Source of the DNA: Pyrocephalus nanus
Lineage: Eukaryota; Chordata; Aves; Passeriformes; Tyrannidae
Assembly: GCA_038380795.1 (NCBI GenBank)
Contig: CM076264.1
Location: forward strand, 5,396,001 to 5,460,000
DNA length: 64,000 nt
Direction: 5' to 3'
Part shown: piece by piece, positions 49,351 to 61,673 of the stretch
Layout: every line of letters begins with the position of its first letter
How positions within the stretch are numbered: position 1 is the stretch's first letter
Program-made: the position numbers and the translations under genes
Notes under the pieces: generated by a model
Databases searched by the model: none
What the model was told of the DNA's origin: nothing
What the model saw: only the letters and a program-made list of their open reading frames with translations

Positions 49351-49835
49351 AATTCATGGACCAGAAATTCTATGCAAAACCACGCAGTTCTTGCTGCAAA
49401 GAGCTATCTTAAAGGCTCAGAGATAAAAGATGACAATACAAAAACTTTCTTCCCAGTCTAATCCTCCTTTAACTCAATCATTTTTCTAGTTTCAAATACT
49501 CAAGAAATAGTCTCTTGTGTTATGTACGTGATTATCTGGTGTTTCTGCTGCATTATAATCTGTGATTTGATATAGATTTATAGATGACAAAGCTGTATTT
49601 TGTGTGCTCCACTTGTATGAAAGCTTGGAGCAGATTCATTTACCTCCAGAAGGCTGAATTGGTCTGACAAGTACATACTGACAAAAAATTCATTCCATTT
49701 GATTTTCAGGACAGTCAGATTTTTACACACCATTTTTTTCCTTCTCAGATTGGCTTTTTTTTTTTTCCTTTACTCCCTCAGTTCATTAGTCTCCCTTCCC
49801 CTTCTCTCTCCTTGTCCAACACACTATCCTCTCAG
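49351..49835. other. AT-rich sequence ending in a long pyrimidine tract
   Basis: Unique DNA. The last 100 bp (about 49735-49835) is strongly pyrimidine-rich and ends in CTCTCAG, a plausible splice acceptor for the block that follows. Confidence 0.5.
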
Positions 49836-49951
49836 GTTTTCCTATTTGATGGCTGAAACAGAACAGAGAGCAGCTGCTTTTACTACTACTTCTGGCACTA
49901 CAAGTAGAAGCAGAATGGTGATGAGGCTTCAAATAACGGCCAGGTGTGCCT
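49836..49951 (+). other. Weak exon-like block after a strong pyrimidine tract
   Basis: A 116-bp block lies between a very strong acceptor context (long CT-rich tract ending CTCTCAG) and a consensus donor (GCCT|GTAAGT). Only one frame is open. It enters with one base completing a codon and leaves after one base. It reads FSYLMAETEQRAAAFTTTSG and then SRSRMVMRLQITARCA. The entry phase fits the exit phase of the 2926-3122 block, but the implied intron would be about 47 kb and any intervening exons have not been found. No family is recognised. It could equally be a non-coding exon or chance. Confidence 0.2.
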
Positions 49952-50294
49952 GTAAGTTGATTTTTTTAAATTTTCTCTTGATTTAGAATTAAAGGGAAAT
50001 AGAACAGCCCAATGCCTAACCTGTGATACTCTACATTCCATGTTGAACAATGCTGGTCATCCTTTATTAAGGAGCTTCTGTATGACCACAAAACCTGATT
50101 CCAGTCCCAGCAAAAGACTCTGCTCCAATCTCACTGACAACCTCCCAGCTGCTGTGGTGCCCTCTGGTTCACACTACCCTCTTTAGAGTTATAAATAAAG
50201 CCTCTGATGAAAAGCAGATAGGAGTTACAGCCAGGTTTTCAACACCAGAGGCCGAGGGGTAAGGTATGCTCCCCTGCCATTCAGTACCTGTGGG
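49952..50294. other. Unique sequence, no gene seen
   Basis: Nothing recognisable lies between the exon-like block and CR1 copy 11. Confidence 0.5.
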
Positions 50295-50386
50295 ATAGTG
50301 GAAGGTGTCCCTGCCCTTGGCAGAAGGGGTGAAAGTAGATGAGCTATAAAGTTCCTTTGAACCCCAACCATTCAGTGATTCTGTCA
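50295..50386 (+). mobile_element. CR1 LINE 3' fragment (copy 11)
   Basis: The copy contains TAGTGGAAGGTGTCCCTGCC, GATGAGCTATAAAGTTCCTT and CCATTCAGTGATTCTGTCA. It is a diverged copy of the classic CR1 3' end. Confidence 0.85.
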
Positions 50387-52576
50387 CACTGTGCAAAGCC
50401 GTGCAGGGATAGCTGGTGGGACAGTGCTCACTAGCTCCCCAAGTTATTCTGTGAGCCATCTCTCTCAGCAGTATCTTTCTTTTGCTATGGAACCTAATTA
50501 CTATCACACCTCCTCCTCAGATTTGAATGGATTTACACTGAAGAATAAAATTCCCCAAATTTTTAAAACAAGAAATGTGCTAAAAGGCAAAAAAAAAATC
50601 TTCTTAGGCAGAGGAAAGGCTCATCATGTGTATATTTTTTCATGACATACAAAAGAACATGATGGCTGTTAAAACTGGAGCCGTTGGAGGTTAAAGACTT
50701 CTGCTTGCCAACTGGAAGATGTGGCACCCTGGAAACTCTCACATGGCTCCACCAATGCTCTTGGGCCCTCAGTAAGGAGGGGACACCTTAGAAGACAGCA
50801 AAGCTAGTTGACAAGATGATCCAGCATGTCTGCAGCTGTCTTCAAAGAGCAGCAGGCCTAGGAAAGTGCTGTGGTTGAGAGCCAAGGTCCATCTGGCCAA
50901 GAGCTGAGGTCCATGCCTGCCTGTCCTCCCAGCTCACTCGGGTGGAGAAGTTTGGTTCAGTGTTAGCTCTGCTTTCAACAGCTGATTTCAGCAACGTTTT
51001 TCCCCTGGTTTTCTTTTAAATCTGTCTGAAGGCAGATCCTGTCGTTTGCCCCTTCCTACAGCAGCCAGCCACTCGGCGCCGGCTGTCCCAGCACAGCTGT
51101 GGGGATTTATTTAATATCAATCTGCACTATGGAAATGCTCTGGATGCATTCTTTTCCAGCCATGGAGATGACTCGCCTTCAAACAGGACACTGAACTGTA
51201 AATTATGTCTCTTGTCTTTATAGTAAGAGATGATACTCAGTTAATAGGAAGGCAAAGTTCATATGCTAGTCTATAATTAAAAAACAAGGGGAAAGACAGA
51301 CCACTTAAAAGGGTTTTCCACTGTGACAAATTCCATGAATAATAACATTTTCTCACTGCTATAAAATGCCACCATGCTAGCTGTAAATTCTCCAGCAAGG
51401 GTAATGAGTAGTAGTACAGTTTGCCTTTCATTTGTTTTGCAGTCTGATGTCCAATCTTCTCTGAAAATAAAAGCACAATGCTTGCATCAGTTGATCTATT
51501 GATCCAGAACATATCTTAAAGAAACAGCTTTGCTCCCCCTCCAGTGCCTAATTTCAGTTGTTTAATTAAAGCAATATAATTTGCATTTCTGAGGTATGTG
51601 GCTTTTGCTCTGTCCAAATAAATACCATGTCCATGATTTAATTCTAATCTTTTTTTCCTCTAACAGCTCACTTTTCAGATCTTTCTGTACATTGGCTTAA
51701 ATTTAATTTTTTATATTAACCTAATTTTTAACTGAATGTAACTCCCATCCCCTGTTTTCACCAGAAATTTTTGTGGCTGGGTCCAACTTATTTCCTCATC
51801 TGCCAGCAGCCTCTTAGCACAAAACCCTAGGTAAAACCCACTTCACAGTAGATAGCATATCAAATCTCCATGGGCTCAACCTTTACATTTTTTTTGCATC
51901 TTTGTTAACCTTGGAATAGAAAAAGTTCCCAGCTTCTTTTCTTTTCTCTTTTTTTTTTTTTTTTGGTCTAAATGATAATGAAAGAGGCCCCTCCTCTTAT
52001 CCTCCCATTTCCTCCTGAGATTAATTGAAAAAGAGCCATCTAAACCCACACTAATTTGTTCTGAAGCCAACTATTTCCTCAACCAGTTGCAGAAGATGAA
52101 AGTTGTTGATAGGAGCTGCAAATGGTTGGGGGGTTTTTGTGTTCCATTGCTACATGACACTTAAATCCCTGGCTTTGCTCCCATATCTCCTGACATATGT
52201 ATCTGAGCTCCCATGGATAAAACCCACAAGGCTCTCACAGTCTTCAGGTTGACCTGCCAGAGGCTTGGTTTGTTTTCTGCTGAACAGTTTGGTAACTGCT
52301 GGGCTGAGATTGCAGCAGCAGAGGAGGTGGGAGCAGGGTTTTGAGCATTTAAGGTTATCATTTCACATGCCACTTCAGGGGTCAGATTTTTCCACCCGTT
52401 CCCAGCCTGAGCAGCTGCTGAGCCAGCTCTGGTAGAGCCTGGTGCTGTGGGGTCTGTGTGCAAGGCAGGAAGGATGGAGGGCTTTCTGCTTCCACTTGCA
52501 AAAATAACAAATTACAAGACACATTCATGTGAGCTCTGGAATTCAAGGCAGAATAGGGAATAAAAGGGAATAATAG
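50387..52576. other. Unique sequence, no gene seen
   Basis: The segment at about 50690-50960 has higher G+C and contains the partly repeated phrase GAGCCAAGGTCCAT / GAGCTGAGGTCCAT. It may be an old unidentified repeat. A T-rich tract occupies 51936-51964. A palindromic TTTAATTAAA and an octamer-like ATTTGCAT lie together at 51561-51586. These motifs are common in AT-rich DNA. Confidence 0.5.
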
Positions 52577-52803
52577 GGCAGATTTAGACTAGATACAAGG
52601 AAGAAATTTTTTGCAATGAGGGCAGTGAGACACTGACACAAGTAGTGGTTGCTGCACTCCCAGAAACATTCAAGGCCAGGCTGGATGGAGCTCTGAGAAA
52701 ATTAGACAACTAGAAGGTGTCCCTGTTCATGGCAGTGGGGTTGAACTATATGATCTGTAAGGTCCCTTTCATCCCAAATCATTCTGTGATTCTCTGATCC
52801 TAT
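52577..52803 (+). mobile_element. CR1 LINE 3' fragment (copy 12)
   Basis: The copy contains GCAGATTTAGACTAGATACA, AGGAAGAAATTTTTTGCAAT, TTCAAGGCCAGGCTGGATGG, AGAAGGTGTCCCTGTTCATG, CTGTAAGGTCCCTTTCATCC and ATCATTCTGTGATTCTCTGA. It is a well-preserved 227-bp 3' end in direct orientation. Confidence 0.95.
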
Positions 52804-54401
52804 AATTTTACCAAGTCATTGATTGAAATAATAAAGCTTTCATATGTGCATGGTAGTACTAGCAAAAGCTACACTTGTGCTGAAGGCTGCACACGACCAG
52901 ACTGTGAGGACACAGCTCTTGCTCCTTATTGTTGTCCTTGCAGTCAGCTTGAGTTCATCTGAGCCATTCCCACTCTTCACATGGTACGATCTGTGTATGC
53001 CTGCTGCCAAATTTACATCCTAGGTCAGTTGTGTCAAAACCTGCTGTACAATTATTTTTTTTTTTTCCCTTCTCAAATTTAGGTGTGTTCTTTCTGGGAC
53101 TGAATCCCAGTTTCCTTCTGTTTGTTGTTGTCTTTAGTTTTCAGCCTGTTTTGTGGGGGGTGTCTCCACTGGAACTGAACCGTGATTGATGCAGTATTTG
53201 ACTGATGTACAATGATTCTGTTTCACCAGCTTTCTACACAACTGACCATAAAATTAATCCTGCATTTCTAAAACCTTTCAGAGTGCTGTAAAAATTACCC
53301 ATTAGGTCCATTTACTTGCTGTGTGGGATTTTCATTTTATTTAAACCTATTTCTGTGCTGGTCTAGTACTTTGCATCTCAATGCTCCCATTGGTAAAAGA
53401 TAAAAGGGGCATCTAAGGGCAGACATGTAACCATCAGGCTCTGAATCATGTTTTTTCCCCCTGCTTTTATTTCCACTGGCATTGGCAGGGTTCATAACCA
53501 AAGAGAGTGTGTTAGAAAACGTCTTCAAAGTGCAATTCTGTTGCTGCTTGACTGCATTTGTCTATGGGGTTTTTGGCCGTCACTGAAGCATCTACTTAAA
53601 AATCATTGAAAACCAACAATTTCTAATGAGTAAGACTTTACCAAACAGGAATTTCAATAAAGAACAACAAAACCTACTTTTTTCTCCTCCCTTTTCTGCT
53701 TTTGATCCCATTGGATACTGTCAAATGGGTTAAAGTCGTGCATGAAGTTTGTCACTCCTGAGTTGCTGACAGTACCTACCTCAACACTCCATGCATTTTA
53801 AATGGTTTTATTGAAATAACCCAAAATTTATTGAAGTATTGCCATCTGTTATGTAGCACTATTCTTCCCAGAGGCAACTGGGATAAACAAGGCAAAGTGG
53901 CTCCATCTTGCCATTAGAATTTTTATTTCTGGAAAGCATGAACATTTCAGTTGCTGAATGAAAGTAGTCACTAAGTCACTATACCATATACAGCCCATCT
54001 ATTCCAGCACAAATTTGATACTAAAATACAACTTCCCACCTAAGGTTCTTCTGTGCTTCTACACACATAAATAGGTGGGAAGAATAAATTTTCTTGAGTT
54101 TTATAGGGATATAAAAACTTGATAGCAGATAAAACTGGCCTCCTTGTCTTCAAGAATTCTAAAGGACACCCTTCATCGTATGTGTGCCCTTGCTGCTGCC
54201 CAGGATGTTCCATCAATACAAGGACCATTCACAATGACTGTTTGCACATCAGACAGCCCATCATGGACCTACTTAAGGGTCCCTGCAACAAGAGGTATAA
54301 CATCTCACTTGGGAATTCCTACAGCATCCAGAATATTCCTTGGAATTTTATTTCTTATTCCTTGGAAATTTATTTATTTACTGAAGATTTTTTCCAACAT
54401 G
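52804..54401. other. Unique AT-rich sequence
   Basis: No gene is recognised. A T13 tract lies near 53047-53059. The frames at 54119-54406 and 54144-54530 run into CR1 copy 13 and do not read as protein. Confidence 0.55.
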
Positions 54402-54515
54402 TCTGAATGCTTTGGTTTGGAAGAGACCTTAAAGAACATCTGGTTCCAACCCTCCTTCCATGGGCCAGGACGCCTTCCACTAGACAAGGTTCCTCAAAGC
54501 ACCATCCAACTTTTC
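54402..54515 (-). mobile_element. CR1 LINE 3' fragment (copy 13)
   Basis: The plus strand reads GGTTTGGAAGAGACCTTAAA, TCTGGTTCCAACCCTCCTTC, CATGGGCCAGGACGCCTTCC and CACTAGACAAGGTTCCTCAA. The terminal repeat is largely lost. Confidence 0.9.
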
Positions 54516-57425
54516 CACAGAGGAGAATAATCAAGCAGAATACTAGATTTCTTGGTATAAATTAAGTTTTATTATCAGAAATATTTTTATCAGTTACTGT
54601 GGAGAATTTTTTTTACAAAACAACCACCCCAAGGCCCCTTACTTTTAAACCACGTATTTTAGAATATTTTCTCAAGAAAACTTACTCATCAGGAATGGTA
54701 TCCTTGTGATAAGATATTAAATGAATTTATTTTTGGCTTTGTTTTTAACCTTCAAAACCACTACAAATTAAGGTATCATTTTAAGTGGTGAAATGGAGAA
54801 GGTCCTTTTTAATTCAGTCTCTCTGCCTGATCCACACCAGAAAGCAGAGTTATTTTCTTCAGAGACTAATGCTTTGATAAGATCTGTCTGTACCCAACTG
54901 TCTGATAAGGTGGGAACTTGAGATCCAATGTCACCTTTTATTTTATTTACTCCTTTATCTACCTGTGGTGCGGGGATCTGGGGTCACACTTACTCCAAAG
55001 TTTTCAGAACATTTTCTTAGCCATGATTTATAAATTAAATCCCCAAATAACTTTTTTTTTTTTTTTTTAAATCACAAATAAAATAAGATTTTTTGAAAGG
55101 AAAAAGAAAGGTTTTAAAGGATGAAAAATCATATCACCTAGGGATGCCTCTTGGCATTTGGAATCCAGATCATAAAGTTTTGTGACTATTACACAAAGGC
55201 CACATGTGTTGTACTGGCCTAGAATTTTGACTAGACAAGTAAGAAACTGGTTAGTTTGATAAAATATTAACCAGGTCAAAAAGCAGTTCTTAGTTCCACA
55301 TAAGTAGGTAGTTATCTTTTTCCTTTTTAACAAAATTTTGTGTAAAACACCTTGGACTAGGATTTTGAGATGCGCCTGTTCCCAGGCTTTGTATTTTGAT
55401 CTGACCACCTGACTCCATTTTAATGTTTAATGCTCTGTTTTGAAATTCAGGCTCGCTACTTCAAAAGAAAGTGGCCTGGAAAGATGATTTAAATGAATAA
55501 TGATCAACCATTTATTATTATTCAAGGGAGGCTGCAATGTAATGTATATTTTAACACCAACAGGGTTTATATAATGAAATTATTGTGGTAGTAATGCAAT
55601 TATCAAAAATTGCAAACCAAAAACCTTAAACAAGCCATAGTGTGGGGCTATGTGTTAATTTTTATTACTGTGTGTATATATATATGTATATATAATGCAA
55701 GGCTTTTCACATATCCTCTGTGTGGCTTATTTTATGCTCAAGCTTTGCCATTTAACAGGTTGCTTAGCCTGTCTCTGAGCATGCCCCACTCCATCTCTCT
55801 TTATCAGACAAAGTCATCAGGAAGGAGGAATCACAGGAATCTCACTCTGGGCTCCACCAGCCATTAAAGCTTGACCTGTGACTCTGTGGCATTCCTCACA
55901 TCTCCTGTGCAGTCATTCCTTTGCTGCCACAGAAACTTCCAGTTATTGCTGGTAGCAATGGCCAGCTGCTTTGATCACCTGCCTTGCAGGGCATGCTTCC
56001 TGTGAAAGAAAATTACGGACACTGTTCCAGCTACCAAAGCCACACTTAGTGTTTCCCTCGGCTTCTTCCTAAGTCAATAGGCCCTAAAATAAAAATACAA
56101 GAACTTTTGGCATTATTTCAACTGTGTCTGCCCAGTGAGGGAGATGCTCACCTGACAGGATTGCTTTAGAAGCATGATGAACAAAATGAGGATCTGCCTC
56201 ATCCCTTCTTCCTGGGGATTTCTCATACTGTGTTTAGTTTAGTTGCTCATGAGAAAGGTGCCAATTATCTTTTTTTCCTTCAACACTGAAACAAAAAACC
56301 TGTATTTCCATTCCTGACCTGTCATCCACTGATGGATGCATCAACTTCAATTCAAAGGCTTATCCCTAAGCTTTTTCTCTGTCTTATATTCAACTTTTCA
56401 CCTACTCATGTTTCATACTTTTCATATCTTTTATATAGCTGCATGGATATTTACTTAACCACATGATAATTTATATTTTCAGATGCATTTTGTTTCCTTT
56501 TTTTTTTTTAAAGTTGTTCTGATACTTCATTTCGTGAACACAACCTTATAAATGCTACTGAGAAATAAATCAAAACAAATTACATAAGGCACAGTCTGAG
56601 CAGTGCCAAGGTTTTCTTTTCTGCACTGCACACGCAAAGTTTTTCTAGTTAATTAAGAACAAACAAACTAGCTCCTACAACATGAATTTAATTTCCTTGA
56701 AGCTAAATAAAGACCAAACAAAAGTGTTCTTATTACAATTCCCATCTTCAAAGGAGTTTATTTATTTCCTTTTATAGGTCTGGACAGCCTTGAGCTCTCT
56801 GTGTTTAGATTAAATCAGCTCCAGAATCCCCATATCCCTCTTAGCTGTAAACAGGGCTGAAATGGGAATGATACCTCAGGATTGAAGCTGAAATAAGTGG
56901 GATTAAGTGGAAAAATGTTGCCGAGAAGCCAGAGTAGCCCTGGCCTAGACTCCCACGATCTTGAGGCCCTGCAGGTCTCCATCACTGAACTGGGATGGGA
57001 ACAATACCACACTTCCCTGTTTATTTACTGGAAGGGGCATCTGTTCAAAACACAATAAACCAGCACAGTAGTAGTAGTAACACTTTAACACACATGAATG
57101 TTGGTGAATCTGTGTGATACATTCAATAACCTTCTTCACATTCTCTTTCTTAAAGCTGAGAGCTGCACCTTCAAATTACAAAATTGAAGCTCCTTTTGTC
57201 CACTACATTCTCATTTGCAATGGGTTTACATCCCTCACAGATTACTAAAATAACAAATAATGGCCTCAAGTTTAAATTTTTGACTAGACATGAATATTCC
57301 AAATTTGGTTTTAACAGTATTAAAAAAAAACCTTGTTGACCTGTAAGCTGCTCATGAGGATAAAAAAACTGGTTTGTTTGTTTTTTTTTTTCCCTGAAAG
57401 CTCATTTTTGTTTTGTTGGTTGCAG
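54516..57425. other. Unique AT-rich sequence
   Basis: No supported gene. There are T tracts at about 55052-55068 and 57381-57391, and a TG/TA dinucleotide stretch at about 55670-55695. Confidence 0.55.
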
Positions 57426-57609
57426 AGCTACGTAGGAGAAATGAAGGCAGACCAGGAGTGATGAGTGCTGGATGTCTGGTGGAGCTGTGCTGGCGTCAGG
57501 ACCCTGGAGGCAGCACAGGGAGGGGGCCTATGGTCTAAGAGGTCACCTGGCATGTATTTCTTGTTTGAGGATACTTTGGCATGCAGAAACTTTGCCTCTA
57601 ATTGGTCAG
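57426..57609 (+). other. Splice-flanked, GC-richer block (possible non-coding or terminal exon)
   Basis: A 184-bp block with higher G+C follows a strong acceptor (TTTGTTTTGTTGGTTGCAG) and ends at a strong donor (GTCAG|GTGAGG). All three forward frames contain stops, so it cannot be an ordinary internal coding exon. One frame is open for the first 37 codons (ending GRGPMV, then stop). It could be an exon of a long non-coding RNA, a 3'-terminal coding exon with an unused donor, or chance. Confidence 0.2.
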
Positions 57610-60600
57610 GTGAGGACAGGCAATTGTGTGAGAGCTTGAATGAAGGAGCGTGGGAAAACTGATTTCAAAGCATGATATCTTCCTGTTGCCTACTGGGGTT
57701 ATTAAACAGTTTTTGATATGATTTTAAAATAGCACAAGATGTGAAAATTCAGGGTTTTTTCACAAGCTGTAGTCTGTACGGAGTGTACTTCAGGCAGAGG
57801 GTCCCTGAAATTTAATAGCCTTGGCTTTCCATACTGTAGCTCCTGGCATCTAGAACACTCCTTTCCATTGCCTCCAACACCTTGACTGCACACTGACAGC
57901 AGACTGTTTGGCCAGGCTCCTTGTAAACTCAGTTTTCATTATTGGATAGCAAACCTCATTCAAAATAATGTTATTTGCAAAGGCCTTGATTATAAACTGG
58001 TTGTTTCTGTGCTGCCACTTGAGAGAACAGCTGAGATTGTCCCTGATGGATGAGCAGCAGTTTGTCAACCAAGGTCTACCTTCCCTCTCAGGTTTGAAAA
58101 AGCCAGTGGTGAAATCTCCCTGGAAGCCAGTGGAGTCACTGCAGATTAATATTAGAAAGGAAATTGGAGTATAAACCAATATTTCATCATCATACAAAGC
58201 CCCAGATTACCACTGCTTACTCCTACCTTGTTGTCACTGCTGTTACTTCCAGCAAGAAGCAATTGTGGGGACCAAACTGCTGCTTCATCTCATGTATAAA
58301 GCTCCCACTGTAAGATCTCTCTTGCCTAGTCTTAGAGTTTTCCAGCCCACTAGTAACCTAGTTTAAATAATTCCCTGACAGAACACAGGTCATGCATGGC
58401 ATGCTTTCATGAAACTGCTTTTTATGCCATTAAAATAAATAAATAGAAAAATAAATAAATAAAACAAATAATAAATAAGATTGGTAACAGTAAGCAGAGA
58501 GCGACAAATGTTTACCAAGAAAATTATGATGGCATGAATTATCTTCTGAACTCTGGTTAGGAGGAAGAACCTGTGAAGAAGAAAATGATAATTCTATTTG
58601 AAATGAAGATCAGTTATAAATGTATTTTAATTTTTTTGGAACAAGTAAAGGCATGATTACCTTGATTAATTTCTAATGGATAACCATTCATTTGTTAAAA
58701 TAAGCATTAAGACTATAATAAGAAATTGGGATAAAACATGCTGTATGTAAACTGTATGAAGGGAACTCTTCCTGCCATTACTCTGTGATGAACACTGGCC
58801 AGAAGAAACAGAAAGCTCAGATCAGGACAGTGCTGTATTGACAGTGTTGTGCTTAAAAGGACAGGAGGCTAATGAGAATGTGATACTCACGGAAAACTTT
58901 TAAAGTTATTTATATATCATTTTAGAAAAGGACTAATTCTCCTCAGACTACATAAGTGTGTGAGAAATTCTGTTCTGAAAAAGCCAAAACCCATTTCTTT
59001 TAATGAAAGTGATGCTTAATTTATATAGAATATTTTATATAGAATAATTTTAAAACTATTTCAATTCAATTTATCAGCATTATTGTTACAAGTATCTGAC
59101 CTTCTGTAGCATTGAAAAGCCAGCAAAGGTGAATGTCTCGACCAAACCTGTCACTAATTCCTATCATCATACTGGGCATGCTTTGCAGATTGCCTGCTTC
59201 TTAATCTCTTCTTATAATTGCAGAAATAATTGTGCTTGCCCTCATTTGTGCAGTACTTTTGAGATCCAGGGGGAACATACAATAAAAGCATTAAGGGTTA
59301 TCTTACTAGTGGCAAGTATATTAAAAATTACTTAAAATCTCACACGGAGAAAACATTGCCAAACCTGAATGTAATTTTTGTTGCATCCTTTTCATATTAC
59401 ACAGGCAATAATATATCTGTAATAAAGCTGTAACATGTGCCTTTTCTCTTTTTTTTATTAGATGTCATTTTGTAATTAGTTCCACAGTATAACTCAGGAC
59501 TGATGAAAGTGTTTAGTTGTTTCATCTTTAGCATGCATGATCGTTCAAAAATTTCCAGGGCCATCCTCTGGGATTATAGATTTGCCACAAGCTGCTGGTG
59601 AGGTGCACCTTGCCTGGAGAAGTCATTCTTCTTGTGCTCCAAGCTGTTCCACCACCACCACCAGCAGCACCCTGCCTCATTCTGAGGTCTGGGAAAGCCA
59701 CATAAGCCACCAGTGAAATGGGCTGCTTGTTTTTCTACTGATGAAAAGCAGGAAAAGTCAGATGTGGACGGGAAACATTTCCAAAAGACAAAGTTAGTCA
59801 CAGAGAAGGTTTCAGTGTGATAACACAGAGGAGGAAATCCTATCAGTGTGAGCAAGAGCTAGAATAAACAAGTCACTACAAATACTTCTTTCCCCTTTAA
59901 TAAATATTTGACTGAGGTCATCAACCTTGCCTGAACTGGACCTGTATTTGATAACACAGACCATTCCTCCCTCTTAAAGCTGAAAAGTGGGTTTGCTTAT
60001 TTTAGAAGTCAGGGCTTGAAAATCTGTTTGCACGCAGGCTTTTCTGCCCTGAAAATCAGCAAGCAACTAAGAACTGTTATTACTCAGATATACAGTAAAA
60101 ATCTGATTACATGGTCTCTATTCTTTTTAATTAAAGCTAGTTAGTGAATACTTATTCTCCATCCCAACCCACCAATCGAAATTGTTTCTGAAAAGTAATG
60201 ATGATCACAGCACCCAAAGCCACGTGCCCATGAGGGATGGGCAACTCAAATTTTGGCAGTTCACAGCCATTCCCCCATGCCATACACATCAGTAATGACT
60301 CAAAAGAGTTTAGGTGACATGCCTCTCCCTTTTATTTGTCTCGATTACACTGTTTGGACTATAGGGAAGAAATAATTCAAGTATTCCTGCAGTCCAAATT
60401 TCTCACCTTTTGTTTAGGCACACTCAATTTCATTGTGCTTAGGTACATGGGGTGAAGGATGGCAACAAACCTGAGAAGCACTGAAACTGGTTATTTCCAG
60501 CTGCAGTGCTCCCCATCACCTTTGCTTTATTCCCCTTCACCTTTGTTTTCTGCATTTTCTACCTAAATATCAGATCCCACGCTATGACATCTTCAATACC

Positions 60601-61601
60601 TCTTGATGTAAAAGGTCTCTGGCCAGCAGCAAGAACAGGGATCTTTCCAACAAGCACTTGGCTTTAGAGTGTTTTCGCAGTTATCAGCTTCTTGGCATCT
60701 GCTGCAAGATTATTTTCTTGCACCACATATCTGTAAGTACACTGTCTCACTGTTCAAATACACAAGATATCAAAATATTTGAAGAGCTAAAGAGACAGCA
60801 GCCATCACCTATAGGTTTGAGGGAAGATCCATTTGATTTCACAAACAAGAATGACAATTCTTTCTCAAACCCTGCGAGGTTTGCACAGGACGTGCTCTGC
60901 TCACGCTCTAAAACACAGGACAGCTGACAACTCCCAAGGAAACTGCCTGGATTCCTGGTAACCAGAAACCACAACAGCCTCACTTTCCTTACATTGATGC
61001 TGCTGGAACAGCAGCTTTTATAAATGTCATGCTTCTATCTGTAATGCAGTGTTTCAGGTAGCCAAATACCTCACAGAAAATGCAGCAAAACTGCTGTGAC
61101 CCTATGTGAGAAACTCAGTAATATATATTTAGTCCTAAAAGTTAAAGAGAACATGGCACAAATTGCCAAGCTGTCTGAGAGACAAGGTGTTTAGTCATTT
61201 TCATATCTCAAACTGTGTCCTGTAAATTGGGCACAAAAAGGACTCAGACATCAGCAGAGTTTGAAGATTAAAATACATTTTTACTCTTCATCATTTACTG
61301 CAGCTGAGGAAAGAGCATTACGAGTTGGTGCTTCATAGGGAACCCCATGGGGAAATCCTCAGACCCCCAAAATTTGTGCTTGCCATCACATCTGCTCCCT
61401 TACCACATCAGGTCTGACCTCCACAGCTCATGGCATAGATGTTTAAGAGGGGCAAGGTTTCTCAAACATTTTTCCACTGTTATATTTCTTCTAAAATTAT
61501 TTTAATGGGTTTCTCAGAGCGTTCTCAGTACATCCAAAGAAGGAGAGCAAAGTCTTTCTGTGGCAGATCTACCGGACATAAATCCTCAGACACTGGTGAA
61601 A
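57610..61601. other. Unique AT-rich sequence
   Basis: No supported gene. The AAAT-type repeat at 58432-58480 is listed separately. The frame at 60658-60927 (+) includes a consensus GTAAGT at 60733, but no good acceptor opens the same frame. No CR1 copies are seen. Confidence 0.5.
58432..58480. repeat. (AAAT)n low-complexity array
   Basis: About 49 bp of AAAT units interrupted by single G and C residues. It is imperfect and so probably older than the perfect arrays elsewhere in the window. Confidence 0.88.
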
Positions 61602-61673
61602 GCTTGTGTGACCTCATGGATAAAGTGTTTGCTTCATATTTTGAAGGTCATAAATTCAAATCCTGTTAATAGT
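61602..61673 (+). pseudogene. Decayed tRNA-like sequence (tRNA-Arg-like D and T arms)
   Basis: This 72-nt segment can be laid out as a tRNA with all arms at canonical lengths (7, 4, 5 and 5 bp). The A-box region TGACCTCATGGATAA resembles the TGGCCTAATGGATAA of vertebrate tRNA-Arg genes, and the B-box region TTCAAATCC resembles TTCGAATCC. Roughly 60 percent of positions agree with a tRNA-Arg layout recalled from family knowledge. Stem pairing has broken down: about 5/7 acceptor, 3/4 D, 3/5 anticodon and 3/5 T pairs, counting wobble. The anticodon position reads CAT. The gene is therefore not functional. It could be a tRNA pseudogene or the head of an ancient tRNA-derived SINE. There is no A-rich tail or target duplication to decide. 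Confidence 0.5.

Noticed and set aside
51561..51586. TTTAATTAAA with a nearby ATTTGCAT octamer as an enhancer.
   Set aside because: Both motifs are frequent in AT-rich DNA (octamers also occur near 42805 and 48071). Motif presence alone does not support a call.
57850..58197. Opposed open frames on both strands considered as a decayed exon.
   Set aside because: No splice sites fit either frame, and the reading is unrecognisable.
60658..60927. Plus-strand frame containing a GTAAGT donor at 60733 and a protein-like tail (IFEELKRQQPSPIGLREDP).
   Set aside because: No good acceptor opens the same frame. The tail lies after the donor and would be intronic if the donor were used.
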